Source of the DNA: UBA4656 sp002405525
Lineage (GTDB): Bacteria; Pseudomonadota; Gammaproteobacteria; Xanthomonadales; Ahniellaceae
Length of the DNA: 64,000 bases
Direction: 5' to 3'
NCBI GenBank assembly: GCA_036723735.1
Contig: DAIMGT010000014.1
Span: 1 to 64,000, forward strand
Shown piece by piece: positions 46,082 to 55,123 of this stretch (position 1 is its first letter; each line of letters opens with the position of its first letter). The position numbers and the translations under genes are program-made. The notes under the pieces were generated by a model. That model was not told where the DNA came from, did not search any database, and saw only the letters and a list, made by a program, of their open reading frames with translations.

Positions 46082-46341
46082 GCCGGGCAGCCCTTGTAGC
46101 GGCGGCCTTCCTCGATCAGTTCCTTGATCGAGATGCCACCGCCGAGCGTGAGTCCCTTGCGCGTCTCCTTGATCTCCTTGATCAGGGCCTCGACGCGCGC
46201 GCGTTCGGCATCGCCGCGCACGGGCACCAGTTTCGCCACCGGCTCGCCGTGGCGGGTGATGGTCACTTCCTCGCCGCGCTCGACCATGTCGAGCAGCTCG
46301 GACAGCTTGGTCTTGGCCTCGAAGGCGCCGACGGTGGCCAC
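45841..46341 (-). CDS. vapB: Phd/YefM-type antitoxin, stop codon missing and frame extended into vapC
   Basis: The first 84 residues are a normal type II antitoxin: VGAFEAKTKLSELLDMVERG, ITRHGEPVAKLVPV and the closing block GGGISIKELIEEGRR, after which family members stop. Here there is no stop: the frame runs on for about 82 residues of Cys/Arg/Ser-rich nonsense, antisense-like and out of frame with vapC. Either an indel removed the natural stop or sequence error did. The real antitoxin probably ends near 46090. Start is GTG 46341 with GGAG upstream. Confidence 0.7.
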   Translation of the reverse strand: MATVGAFEAKTKLSELLDMVERGEEVTITRHGEPVAKLVPVRGDAERARVEALIKEIKETRKGLTLGGGISIKELIEEGRRYKGCPACRRSRRYWCSTAPSPCPGISPTRPTRSPSDCSPGSAARPTSCRCCGGWSSSAPCAPRTAAGAFRRSDSPRSSRRPASCR

Positions 46342-46458
46342 GCTCGGCTACTCCGACTGGTTGACTGGTTGGCAGGATAACCGCGAGGCGCCTGCCCTGC
46401 CAGTCCGGCGCGGTTTTCGCCACGCCTCCCGGACACTCCACCGATCAAGGACGATGAA

Positions 46459-48789
46459 GTGCACACGACCCTTCCTGTCTCCCTGTGCCTGTTGGCCTTT
46501 GCCGGTCCGGCGGCCGCCGACGATATTCACCTGCAATGGCCGAAGCAGTCGATCGCGCTGGAACGCATCGCGACGACGCCGGGGCAGCGCGCAGCGGATG
46601 CAATCCCCGCAGCGTGGCGCACGCAGGACCGCGATGTCGGCGGCGACGCGGACTCCGTGCTGGTCGCCAAAGCGCGGCGCCTCGGCGCGTGGGCCGAAAT
46701 GCTCGCCCGCTCCCCCGCATCCGACGCAACCGCCGCGCCGCGCGCCGAGCCCGAATCGATGCGCCTTTCCGGCGCCGCGGGCCGGTCCTGCGCAACCGCG
46801 GTCCCGCTGGCGGAAGGCCGCGCGCTGCGTGTGCGGGGCACGCCCGGCGCGGCGCTGTGGTTTCGCGTCGACGCCGGCGCCGTGCCTGCGCCCAACGTGG
46901 CCACCCACGGCTCGACGCTCGATCCGGCGCCGGCCGCGTTCGAGGACTGCCGCGTCCTCGATCGCGCGCCGGCCGCCGCCAGCAACGACAACCTCGGCCT
47001 GCCGGCGGAAATCACCCTGCTGCCGCGCAAGCAGTCCTTCTGGTTCGTGCGCACCGACGTGCTGGCCGGCAGCGGCGACCTGGTGCTCGCCGCGCAGCGC
47101 GCGATCGCGGTCATCGGTCGCGTGACGCGGCAGGCGGATGGTTCGCCGCTTCGCGATATCCGCGTCACGGCATGGCGCGTCGACAGCGCGTTTCCGACGT
47201 TTGCGGGCGAGGCATTGACTAACGCCCACGGCGCATGCGCCCTGAGTCTGCTCGGCGACGGTACGTTCGCGTTTCGGACTGCCGTTCCCTTCTTCAACGG
47301 CACCCCAGCCGTGGTGCACCAAGCCTTCGACGGCTTGCGGTGCAGCGATGGATCGTTCGGCGACCCGCAGAATGGCGGCACGACGAACGCCAACTACACG
47401 CCGGTGTCCATTTCCGATCCGGGCGAACGCGTGATCAAGTTTGCACTCGAACGGGCGGGCACGCTGACTGGTACCGTGACCTCGTCGCGCGGCGGGCCGG
47501 TCTTGGACGCGAGGATGGGGCTACACAACGCGACCGGCGGCGAATTGCGATGGACGCAGACCGATTCGCTGGGCCGTTATCGGTTCGAGGGCGTGCCGCT
47601 CACGCCGTTTCTGGTCAGCGCCTTCGCAATTGACCACACACGCACGGCGCATGCGAGGCTCGAATGCCCTTCAAAGCCATTCATCATCGTCTGTCCATGG
47701 TCGTCCGGGACTTCCGTGACCGTTGCACCAGAGACGCTGGAGCGTGTCGACATGGTGTTGCGACGGGAGCGGTTCAACGTGTTGACATTGACCCTGGATG
47801 GCATACGGTCGCCGCAAGAAACGTGCGACGGCTTCACTCAACCGCTGTTGCTGAACGCCAACGGCGCGTCGGTGGGTGGCTCGACCGCCTTGGGTGCGGG
47901 GCGCTTTCGCCGGGGTCCGGCGCCACCCGGCCAATGCCGGATCAAGGTCGTCTTGAGCATGGCCTACGCGCAGCGCTTTCCCAACGTCCGCTGTGCAGGC
48001 GACTGCACTGCCGAACTTCCACAGTCTGGACTCGTCGCCGTCGTCGACGACCAAACCGATCCGCAGGTCTCGATGGACCTGCGCCGCCTGCCGCGCATCG
48101 GCGGGCGCGTTTCTGCCGACGATTCGGGCTTGCCGGCAACTGGTGTAGAGGTTCGGGCAATCCCGACTTCACTGTTTGCCAGCAGCTTCGTCGGTGTGGC
48201 GGATATGAACGGCGAGTACACCATTGCCAGAATGCCTCCGGGCACCGACATCCTGCACTTTGTCTCCTCGCCGCACGTGGATGAGCTCCATGACAACCTG
48301 CGGTGCGAAGGAAGCAGCCCGCTCGTCGGATGTCCGGGAGCGACGCTGCTCTCCATCGGGCTCGATGCTCCAGACCGCGTGGTGGACGCCGTGCTGACCC
48401 GGTCCGGCCGGATCGCTGGGCGCTTGACATCGCGAGGGAGGGCGCTTGCGAGCCGGTTCGGGTCGCCAGCTCTGCTCGCAAGCAATGGGGCCCATCGGCG
48501 CATCATCGGCATTGCCACCGACGATGACGGGCGTTGCCTGGCCGATGATGTTGCGACCGGACCTTGCATCCTGCGGTTCACCTGCACGTCGAGGACAGCG
48601 GTGGCGAGGGTCCACCGGTGCTGTTCTCGCACGGCCTGCTGTGGGACACGCGGCTGGTCGCGCCGCAGGTCGCCGAACTGCGCGGCCGCCATCGCTGCAT
48701 CGCCTGGGACCACCGCGGCCAGGGCCGCAGCGAGGTCACGGCCGACGGCTACGACATGGACACGGTGGCCGCGGACGCGGCGGCGCTGA
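46459..48789 (+). CDS. exported carboxypeptidase-regulatory-like protein, 3' end replaced
   Basis: A secreted protein of about 700 residues before the break. GTG 46459 with GGA upstream begins a signal peptide (HTTLPVSLCLLAFAGPAAA). The body carries repeated beta-sandwich units of the carboxypeptidase-regulatory type: GRVTRQADGSPLRDIRV, GTVTSSRGGPVLDARM, GGRVSADDSGLPATGVEV and GRLTSRGRALASRFGS. At about 48563 the sense reading stops resembling this family and turns into a shadow of the hydrolase starting at 48564. The true 3' end is missing. GC content is a little lower than the neighbours. Confidence 0.75.
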   Translation: MHTTLPVSLCLLAFAGPAAADDIHLQWPKQSIALERIATTPGQRAADAIPAAWRTQDRDVGGDADSVLVAKARRLGAWAEMLARSPASDATAAPRAEPESMRLSGAAGRSCATAVPLAEGRALRVRGTPGAALWFRVDAGAVPAPNVATHGSTLDPAPAAFEDCRVLDRAPAAASNDNLGLPAEITLLPRKQSFWFVRTDVLAGSGDLVLAAQRAIAVIGRVTRQADGSPLRDIRVTAWRVDSAFPTFAGEALTNAHGACALSLLGDGTFAFRTAVPFFNGTPAVVHQAFDGLRCSDGSFGDPQNGGTTNANYTPVSISDPGERVIKFALERAGTLTGTVTSSRGGPVLDARMGLHNATGGELRWTQTDSLGRYRFEGVPLTPFLVSAFAIDHTRTAHARLECPSKPFIIVCPWSSGTSVTVAPETLERVDMVLRRERFNVLTLTLDGIRSPQETCDGFTQPLLLNANGASVGGSTALGAGRFRRGPAPPGQCRIKVVLSMAYAQRFPNVRCAGDCTAELPQSGLVAVVDDQTDPQVSMDLRRLPRIGGRVSADDSGLPATGVEVRAIPTSLFASSFVGVADMNGEYTIARMPPGTDILHFVSSPHVDELHDNLRCEGSSPLVGCPGATLLSIGLDAPDRVVDAVLTRSGRIAGRLTSRGRALASRFGSPALLASNGAHRRIIGIATDDDGRCLADDVATGPCILRFTCTSRTAVARVHRCCSRTACCGTRGWSRRRSPNCAAAIAASPGTTAARAAARSRPTATTWTRWPRTRRR

Positions 48790-49145
48790 TCGAACGCCTC
48801 GGCGTGGCGCCGGTCCACTTCGTGGGGCTGTCGATGGGGGGCTTCGTCGGCCTGCGGCTGGCGATCCGGCGCCCGGAACTGCTGCGCTCGCCGGTGCTGA
48901 TCGACATTTCTGCCACGCCGGAGTCGCCGGATCACCGGCCGCGTTACCGCCTGCTCAACCTCGTCACGCGCTGGTTCGGCTTGCGTCCGGCGGCCGGCCG
49001 GGTCACGCGCATCCTGTGCGGCTGGACCTTCGTCGCCGATCCCGCGCGCGCCGCCGCGCGCGCCGAGTGGCGCGCGCGCCTGCTTGCGCTCGACCGCACT
49101 GGCACCCCGCGCGCGGTGTGGCCCTCCAACACGCCCACCGCGTAG
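48564..49145 (+). pseudogene. alpha/beta hydrolase remnant, both ends disturbed
   Basis: Residues GPPVLFSHGLLWDT, AWDHRGQGRS and the nucleophile elbow GLSMGG show a typical alpha/beta hydrolase N-terminal two thirds. The 5' end begins at a TTG where an ATG would be expected, directly at the junction with the exported protein. The 3' end deviates after LDRTGTPRAV at about 49120, losing the catalytic acid and histidine. It should be inactive. Confidence 0.75.
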
Positions 49146-49324
49146 GCCGGGTGGTGCGCTGCGCTGAGCGGGTCGGCATCGGCGGGGCGTGGCGTGCGGA
49201 TCGCGATCGGGAAGCCGGCCAGGTGCCATCTGTCGACCACCAGACCGGGCTTGCCGGCGCTCGGCGAGAAGGACTTCGCGTCGGCGATCATGCGTGGGTC
49301 GAAGCACACGGGGATACGATCCAT
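49112..49324 (-). pseudogene. HDAC-like protein remnant, N-terminal 70 residues
   Basis: Starting at ATG 49324, MDRIPVCFDPRMIADAKSF then AKPGLVVDRW and AAHHPAYAVGVLEGH is like the N terminus of bacterial histone-deacetylase-fold proteins. After HTARG at about 49112 it stops making sense and runs antisense through the hydrolase remnant. Two converging genes have lost their 3' ends at the same point. Confidence 0.6.
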
Positions 49325-49528
49325 CGTCGGTCTCCTGTCGTCGGGGACGGGGATTCGGCGCACTGCGGTGGTGACGCGGTTTGGCGCGCGTGCGTCTCGT
49401 GGGTCGCGACGGCGCGCCGATTCCGGGACGACACGGTGCTCTGTGGAAGCCGCGTCAGGCGGTGATCAATCTCGCCGCCACCCCGATCGCCCGATCGCCG
49501 GCTGAACCTGCTCCCACAAACACCCCGC
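49325..49528. other. 204-bp non-coding stretch
   Basis: Nothing recognisable: no domain-bearing frame, no clear hairpin. It separates the HDAC-like remnant from the end of ubiB. Confidence 0.4.
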
Positions 49529-51202
49529 TCAGCGGATCGATGCCGGCCGGAACGCGAGCACGAAACTGCCGACGCTGACAACCGCAGTGCAAATGGCGAC
49601 CACCGGGATGCCGAACCACTTCGGACCCGGCGCGTCCAGCGCCCACAGCACGCTGGCGGCGATCAGGGTGCCGGCGCCGAATACGGCCTGCACGGTGGCT
49701 ACCTGGGCACGGCGCTGGGTTTCGGCCAGCACGTGCAGGTCGGGGCTGCGCATTTCGAGCGTGTGCTCGCCGGCCACCGACTGCTTGAGCCAGGCGTGCA
49801 CCAGCCGCGGCAGTTCCGGCGCGCCGCGCACCAGGTCCGGCAGGTGCCTGCGGAAGTCCTCGCCCAGCGCGCGCAGGGAATACTTCTCGCGCAAGATCTT
49901 CTCCAGCACCGGGTGCGCCACCGCCCAGATGTCGAGCTGCGGGTCGAGCAGGCGGCCCACGCCCTCGATGTTGAGCAGGGTCTTCTGCAGCAGGATCAAC
50001 TGCGGCTGGATGGTGAGCTCGTAGCGGCGCGCGACCGAGAACAGCTTGACCAGCACCTCGCCCAGCGAAATCTCCGCCAGCGGTCGGGTGAAGTAGGGCT
50101 CGCAAACCGCGCGCACGGCGCTCTCGAGGTCGTCGACGCGGATGTGATCCGGCATCCATCCGGCCTCGATGTGCAGCACGGCGATGCGGCGGTAGTCGCG
50201 CTTGAACATCGCCTCGAAGTTCGCCGCCAGATACCACTGGTCGATCTCGGGCAGCGCGCCCATGATCCCGAAGTCGAGCGCGATGAAGCGCGGCTCGTCG
50301 GGGCGATCCGGGTCGACCCAGATGTTGCCTGCATGAGCGTCGGCGTGGAAGAAGTTGTCGCGGAACACCTGGGTGTAGAACAGCTGCACCCCCTTGGCCG
50401 CGAGCTTCTTGCGGTCGATGCCGGCCGCATCCAGCTTCGCCACGTCGTCGCTGGCGATGCCGCGCACGCGCTGCAGGGTCAGCACGCCCTCGGCCGAATG
50501 CGACCAGTGGACCTGCGGCACCAGCAGGTCGTTCGAGCCCTCCCAGAAGCGGCGGAACACCGAGGCGTTGGCGCCCTCGCGCTGCAGATCGAGTTCATCG
50601 ACGAGAGTGCGTTCGATCTCGGCCACCACGTCGAGCGGCCGGATGTGCCTGGCATTCGGCGCATAGCGCTGGGCGAAGGCGGCCAGCGTGCGCAGCAGGC
50701 CCAGGTCAGTGGCCACCCGCTGGTGCACGGCGGGGCGCAACACCTTGACCACCACCTCGGTGCCGTCGGGCAACTGCGCGGCGTGGACCTGCGCCACCGA
50801 GGCCGAGGCCAGCGGTTCGATGTCGAACGCTGCGAACAGTCCGGACACCGGCTTGCCCAGCGCGGCCTCTATCGCATCGCGCGCCTGTTCGCCGGGGAAG
50901 GGCTTCACCCGGTCCTGCAGCAGGGCCAGTTCATCCGCCACGTCGGGCGGCAGCAGGTCGCGGCGGGTGGACAGGATCTGGCCGAACTTGACGAAGATCG
51001 GACCGAGTTCCTCGAGCGCCAGGCGCAGCCGCGCGCCGCGCGGCAGGGCCGCGATCGACGCCGGCGTGGGCGCGATCACCGCGCGCAGCGGGCGCAGCCA
51101 GCGGAACAGATGGGTGGCATCGAGCAACTCGTCGAGCCGGTGGCGCAACAGCACGCGCGCGATGTGGAACAGACGCGCGAAGGAGCGCAGCGGGGTCCTC
51201 AC
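49529..51202 (-). CDS. ubiB: ubiquinone biosynthesis protein UbiB
   Basis: A 557-residue atypical kinase/ATPase of the ABC1/UbiB family needed for aerobic ubiquinone assembly. The signature KFGQILSTRRDLLP (KxGQ helix) is near residue 72, VKVLRP gives the ATP-binding lysine, FHADAHAGN and DFGIMG the catalytic and metal loops. Two hydrophobic segments lie at the C terminus (TLIAASVLWALDA and GIPVVAICTAVVSVGSFVLA), the normal membrane anchor. GTG start at 51202 overlaps the ubiJ stop by 4 bp. Confidence 0.96.
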   Translation of the reverse strand: MRTPLRSFARLFHIARVLLRHRLDELLDATHLFRWLRPLRAVIAPTPASIAALPRGARLRLALEELGPIFVKFGQILSTRRDLLPPDVADELALLQDRVKPFPGEQARDAIEAALGKPVSGLFAAFDIEPLASASVAQVHAAQLPDGTEVVVKVLRPAVHQRVATDLGLLRTLAAFAQRYAPNARHIRPLDVVAEIERTLVDELDLQREGANASVFRRFWEGSNDLLVPQVHWSHSAEGVLTLQRVRGIASDDVAKLDAAGIDRKKLAAKGVQLFYTQVFRDNFFHADAHAGNIWVDPDRPDEPRFIALDFGIMGALPEIDQWYLAANFEAMFKRDYRRIAVLHIEAGWMPDHIRVDDLESAVRAVCEPYFTRPLAEISLGEVLVKLFSVARRYELTIQPQLILLQKTLLNIEGVGRLLDPQLDIWAVAHPVLEKILREKYSLRALGEDFRRHLPDLVRGAPELPRLVHAWLKQSVAGEHTLEMRSPDLHVLAETQRRAQVATVQAVFGAGTLIAASVLWALDAPGPKWFGIPVVAICTAVVSVGSFVLAFRPASIR

Positions 51203-51852
51203 GGCCCCCGCTCCAGGCCGGCGCGGACCCGGGCCAGACGCGCCGCGAGCCGCTCGACGTCGTCGCGCAACCGGTCGACGTCGGCGTGGAAGGCGTCGAC
51301 CTCGTCGCGCGTCGGGACATCGCGCGATTCCTCGCGCAGGAAGTCGGCACCATCCTCGGCCAAGGTGGACGCGCTGCGCCGCGCCCAGGCGAGGGCCTCG
51401 CGCAGGGTGGTGGCGACGATCGCGCCGCGGGTGTCGCCGAGCACGCGCCCGAGCGCGGCCTCGAGGTCGGGCTCGAAGCCCTGCGCCAGCTGGCCGATGG
51501 CGCGCGCCAGGTCGGCGTCGCCGGCCATCTGGACCTTGCCCGCCGGCAGCGCGCCCGCGCGGTCGGGAAAGGCCAGACGCGCGAAGCCGACCAGGGTGCC
51601 GGCCAGCGACAGATCGGCCGCGCCCTGCCGGGGACCGACCGCAACGCGGCCGTCGGCAACCGTCAGGCGCAGGCCGAGGTCGGCCGGCGCCCAGGTCAGT
51701 TCGATGGGCCGGCCCTCGAACGGTGCGAGCCGTTCGCGGCCGGCCGGATCGAGCGCCAGGGCGCGGTCGAGCAGGGTCTCCAGCACGCGTCCGATCAGCG
51801 GCAGGATCGGGCCGACCAGCGGCGGCGGTGGTTGAGCAGGGCTTTGTGTCAT
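51199..51852 (-). CDS. ubiJ: ubiquinone biosynthesis accessory factor UbiJ
   Basis: A 217-residue protein with an SCP2-like lipid-binding domain in the N-terminal half (FEGRPIELTWAPADLGLRLTV, AADLSLAGTLVGFARL) and a coiled-coil tail of about 60 residues ending DRLRDDVERLAARLARV. UbiJ holds ubiquinone intermediates in the UbiE-K complex. It is coupled to ubiB by a 4-bp overlap; ubiE is not in the window. Confidence 0.92.
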   Translation of the reverse strand: MTQSPAQPPPPLVGPILPLIGRVLETLLDRALALDPAGRERLAPFEGRPIELTWAPADLGLRLTVADGRVAVGPRQGAADLSLAGTLVGFARLAFPDRAGALPAGKVQMAGDADLARAIGQLAQGFEPDLEAALGRVLGDTRGAIVATTLREALAWARRSASTLAEDGADFLREESRDVPTRDEVDAFHADVDRLRDDVERLAARLARVRAGLERGP

Positions 51853-51888
51853 GCCCCTATCGTAAGGCGGCGAGAGGAAGACCTGCGT

Positions 51889-51913
51889 GTAGGCGCGGAT
51901 GCGGGACGCCTAC
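51889..51913. repeat. 7-bp inverted repeat between ubiJ and the peroxidase gene
   Basis: GTAGGCG (51889-51895) and CGCCTAC (51907-51913) with an 11-nt loop in the divergent intergenic region. It overlaps a possible plus-strand TACGAT -10 box. Could be an operator; weak. Confidence 0.35.
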
Positions 51914-51995
51914 GATGTGCCGAGCGATCCGCGGGGGCTTTCCGGCTGCACCATCGCGGCGCAGTGCTGGTTCCAGCCGCCAACCGAGAGGCGTC

Positions 51996-53690
51996 ATGCA
52001 TCCACACCCATCGCGCATCCTTCCGACCCTGATTCTCGCCCTGTCAGGGCTTGCCGGCCCCGCGTTCGGGCAGCCGGCCCAGTCGCCGTTCGCACCGCTC
52101 GGTGGGTCCCCGGTGCCGCCGCAGAACCAGCAGACCCAGGCCAAAATCGATCTGGGCTTTGCGCTGTTCTGGGACGAGCAGCTCTCGCGCACCGGCACCG
52201 TGGCCTGCGGCACCTGCCACATGCCGCGTGCCGGCGGGTCCGACCCGCGGTTGCCGGCTGACACCGCGAACAGCCGCCACCCGGGCCCCGACAACGTGTT
52301 CGGCACGGCGGACGATTCGATCGGCGCCGCCGGCGTGCCCCGGCACGACGCCGACGGCCGCTATCTCGCCAGCCCGATCTTCGGCCTGCGTCCGCAGGTG
52401 GGCACCCGGCAGGCCATCTCGAGCATCAACGCGGGCTTCGTGGGCAACCTGCTCTGGGACGGGCGCGCCGGCAATGTGTTCCGCGACCCGGACACCGGGC
52501 AGGTGATCATCCAGCCGCCCATCGCGAACGCGCCCAACGTGCCGGCGGGCGCCCTCGAGCACCAGGGACTGGACCCCCTGGTGAACACGCAGGAGATGGC
52601 CCACGTCGGCGGCACGCTGGCCGACATGGCCGCGCGCATCGCGGCGGTGCGTCCGCTGGGCCTGGCGCGCAACATCCCGGCCGACGTCGCCGGCCGGCTC
52701 GGCGAACGCAGCTATCCGGCGCTGTTCGAGGCCGCCTTCGGCAGTCCCGGCGTCGGCTCGGCGCGGATGGCGATGGCGCTCGCCGCCTACCAGCGCACCC
52801 TGGTGTCCAACCAGACGCCGCACGACCTGAACCTCGCCGGGCAGACCGATGCCATGACCCCGGCCGAGATCGAGGGACGCAACATGTTTGTGCAGGCCCG
52901 CTGCTCGGCCTGCCACGCCGGTGGGCTGCTCAGCACCGGCGGGTTCATGTACCTCGGGGTGCGCCCCCGATCCGCCGACCCGGGGCGGTTCGCGGCCTCC
53001 AACCTCGAAGACGATCGAGGTCGCATGCGGGTACCGGGGTTGCGGAACGTCGAGCTGAGCGCTCCCTACATGGCGGACGGCCGGCTGGCCACGCTCGAGG
53101 ATGTGGTCGCGTTCTACAACCGTGGCGGCGACTTCACCGCGCCCAACAAGGACCCGCGCATCGTGCCGCTGAACCTCAGCGCGCAGCAGCAGGCTGCGAT
53201 CGTCACCTTCCTGCGCCGACCGCTGACCGACCCGCGCGTGCGCGACGAAACCGGCCCCTTCGCGCGGCCGCAGCTTTTCGCGGGGTCGGCGCGCGCGCCG
53301 CAACCGGCGAGCGCCGGAACTACCGGCGGCAACGGGGTGGTGCCGCGCCTGATCGCCATCGAACCTCCGCTGGCCGGCGGAAACAACTTCACGATCGGGC
53401 TGGAGGGTGGCGCTGCCGGTGCGGTCGCGACCGCGCGTCTCGCGCTGGCCGACCCGCAGTCGCTCACGGGCGCCGCACTGCAGGACGTCCAGTTCACGCT
53501 GGATGCGGCTGGCAACGGATCGCTCAACATCCCCCTGCCGGGCGATGCCTCGCTCGCCGACGTGCCGCTGTTCCTGCGCGTGTTCGTGGTCGACGCCGGC
53601 GCCACCGGCGGCGTGGCGTCGAGCAACAGCGTGTCGTTCCGCCTCGAAGGCCTGTCCCCGGATCTGTTCGGCAACGGCTTCGAGCCCTGA
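51996..53690 (+). CDS. dihaem cytochrome c peroxidase/MauG-like protein with C-terminal extension
   Basis: A 564-residue exported dihaem protein. Signal peptide residues 1-25, first haem motif CGTCH (near residue 70), second haem motif CSACH (near residue 305), and GTLADMAARIAAV and YMADGRLATLEDVV as in the CcpA/MauG family, which reduces hydrogen peroxide in the periplasm. The last 125 residues form an extra beta-rich domain absent from typical members. It ends DLFGNGFEP, like a short tail I recall at the C terminus of many exported proteins in this group. GAGAGG precedes ATG 51996. Confidence 0.9.
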   Translation: MHPHPSRILPTLILALSGLAGPAFGQPAQSPFAPLGGSPVPPQNQQTQAKIDLGFALFWDEQLSRTGTVACGTCHMPRAGGSDPRLPADTANSRHPGPDNVFGTADDSIGAAGVPRHDADGRYLASPIFGLRPQVGTRQAISSINAGFVGNLLWDGRAGNVFRDPDTGQVIIQPPIANAPNVPAGALEHQGLDPLVNTQEMAHVGGTLADMAARIAAVRPLGLARNIPADVAGRLGERSYPALFEAAFGSPGVGSARMAMALAAYQRTLVSNQTPHDLNLAGQTDAMTPAEIEGRNMFVQARCSACHAGGLLSTGGFMYLGVRPRSADPGRFAASNLEDDRGRMRVPGLRNVELSAPYMADGRLATLEDVVAFYNRGGDFTAPNKDPRIVPLNLSAQQQAAIVTFLRRPLTDPRVRDETGPFARPQLFAGSARAPQPASAGTTGGNGVVPRLIAIEPPLAGGNNFTIGLEGGAAGAVATARLALADPQSLTGAALQDVQFTLDAAGNGSLNIPLPGDASLADVPLFLRVFVVDAGATGGVASSNSVSFRLEGLSPDLFGNGFEP

Positions 53691-53719
53691 GCGGAGCCCG
53701 CGCTCGGACTCAGAGGGTC

Positions 53720-53746
53720 GGAAAACCCACATCCTGTGCGTTTTCC
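53720..53746. repeat. stem-loop after the peroxidase gene
   Basis: GGAAAAC (53720-53726) pairs with GTTTTCC (53740-53746), with an inner CACA/TGTG stem and a TCC loop. It could stabilise the transcript end or act in bidirectional termination. Confidence 0.5.
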
Positions 53747-53825
53747 AGTCGCCAGTCCGGCACCGGTCCGGATTCGCTTCCGCGAATGATGCACTCGCGC
53801 GCATGACCCGCGCGCGGGCCATCCA

Positions 53826-53850
53826 CGGCCTGCCTGAGAGGCTGTTTTTT
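53826..53850 (+). terminator. intrinsic terminator of the peroxidase gene
   Basis: A 6-bp stem (53826-53831 with 53839-53844, one G-T pair), a 7-nt loop and then six Ts (53845-53850). It stands between the peroxidase gene and the convergent oleD. Confidence 0.75.
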
Positions 53851-53859
53851 CACCGCCTT

Positions 53860-54855
53860 TCAGCGCACCATGGTGCCCCACCACGCCGCCAGGCGCTGCA
53901 GTCCTTCTGCCACGCTCACCCGCGGCGCGTAGCCGAGGTCGCGGCGCGCCGCGGAAATGTCGTACCAGTGCGCGGTGGCGAGCTGTTCGGCGACGAAGCG
54001 CGTCATCGGCGGCTCCGCTTCGATGCGGAACACGGTGTAGATGCCCTCCAGCACGGCGCCGATCGCGAACGCCAGCCCGTAGGGCACGCGGCGCGTCTCC
54101 GGCGGCAAGCCGCAGGCGCGCAGCATGGCGTTGATCATGTCGTCGGCGTAGACCGGCTCGCCGTTGCTGATGAAGTAGGCGCGCCCGGCGCAGACCGCGC
54201 CGGGCGCCACGCGGTCCAGCGCGTCGAGGTGCGCCTGCGCCGCGTTGTCGACGTAGACCACGTCGATCTTCTTTCGCACGGAGCCGACGAAGCGCAGCCG
54301 GCCGGCGCGCGCGCGGTCGACGATGCGCGGCAGCAGGTGGTTGTCGCCGGGGCCCCAGATCAGGTGCGGGCGCAGCGCCACGGTGGACAGCGTGGCGTCG
54401 TTGGCGGTCAGCACGCGCTGCTCGGCGATCGCCTTGGTCGCCGGGTAGTGGGCGCGGAAATGCGCCGGGTAGGGCACCGATTCGTCGACGCCCTCGAGGT
54501 CGCCGCCGGCGTGCACCACGCTCGGCGTGGAGGTGTAGACCAGGCGCGGGATGCCGTGCCTGCGGCAGGCCGCGATGACGTGGTCGGTGCCGGTGACGTT
54601 GGCGGCATGGTAGTCAGCATAACGGCCCCAGGCGCCAGGTTTCGCCGCCACGTGGATGATGGCCTCGCAGCCGCGCGCCGCGGCGAGCAGCGGGTCGAGC
54701 TCGGCGAGGTCGACGCGCTGCTGCGCGACGCCGAGCGCGTCCAGCGCGGGATAGCGGTTGCGCGCCACGCTGAGCACGGCGTCGCCGCGTGCGCGCAGCA
54801 GGCGGCAGATCGCCTGGCCGAGGAAACCGCCGCCGCCGGTGACGAGGACTTTCAT
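53860..54855 (-). CDS. oleD: OleD, 2-alkyl-3-oxoacid reductase
   Basis: A 331-residue extended SDR that reduces the beta-ketoacid product of OleA to a beta-hydroxyacid with NADPH. TGGGGFLG (cofactor), IIHVAAKPG, YTSTPSVV for the Ser region and HYPATKAIAE for Tyr/Lys are all there. Similar to 3-beta-HSD-like sterol enzymes, hence frequent mis-annotation; the ole neighbours decide. Starts at ATG 54855, 268 bp downstream of oleC on the same strand, a gap filled with hairpins. Confidence 0.92.
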   Translation of the reverse strand: MKVLVTGGGGFLGQAICRLLRARGDAVLSVARNRYPALDALGVAQQRVDLAELDPLLAAARGCEAIIHVAAKPGAWGRYADYHAANVTGTDHVIAACRRHGIPRLVYTSTPSVVHAGGDLEGVDESVPYPAHFRAHYPATKAIAEQRVLTANDATLSTVALRPHLIWGPGDNHLLPRIVDRARAGRLRFVGSVRKKIDVVYVDNAAQAHLDALDRVAPGAVCAGRAYFISNGEPVYADDMINAMLRACGLPPETRRVPYGLAFAIGAVLEGIYTVFRIEAEPPMTRFVAEQLATAHWYDISAARRDLGYAPRVSVAEGLQRLAAWWGTMVR

Positions 54856-54900
54856 GGTCGCCGACTCCCGGACCCGCGAATGCGACCGGCGCCGTGTGCA

Positions 54901-54958
54901 AGCCGCGTCAGCGGCGGTCGCGGCGATCGGACAGGCTGCGGTCGCCGCTGACGCGGCT
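54901..54958. repeat. 16-bp perfect inverted repeat between oleD and oleC
   Basis: Arms 54901-54916 (AGCCGCGTCAGCGGCG) and 54943-54958, loop 26 nt. In the oleC-oleD gap. Suggests a transcript structure or a REP-like element. Confidence 0.55.
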
Positions 54959-55005
54959 CCCGCGGGGTCAGGGGGACGGCGCGATCCCCGCCCTCCACTC
55001 TTGCT

Positions 55006-55031
55006 CCCCGCCCCGCAAGCGGGGCGAGGGG
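55006..55031. repeat. GC hairpin between oleD and oleC
   Basis: GCCCCGC-AA-GCGGGGC core (55010-55025), extended by partial pairing. A REP-like small palindrome of a type common in GC-rich proteobacteria. Confidence 0.45.
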
Positions 55032-55123
55032 TTCATTCGGCATCGCCCGCGGTACACCGGTGATCCCGGCGCGCGCGCGGCTGCCACAAGGCATCCCACC
55101 GGCGACGCGGGCGGCGGCGGCGG

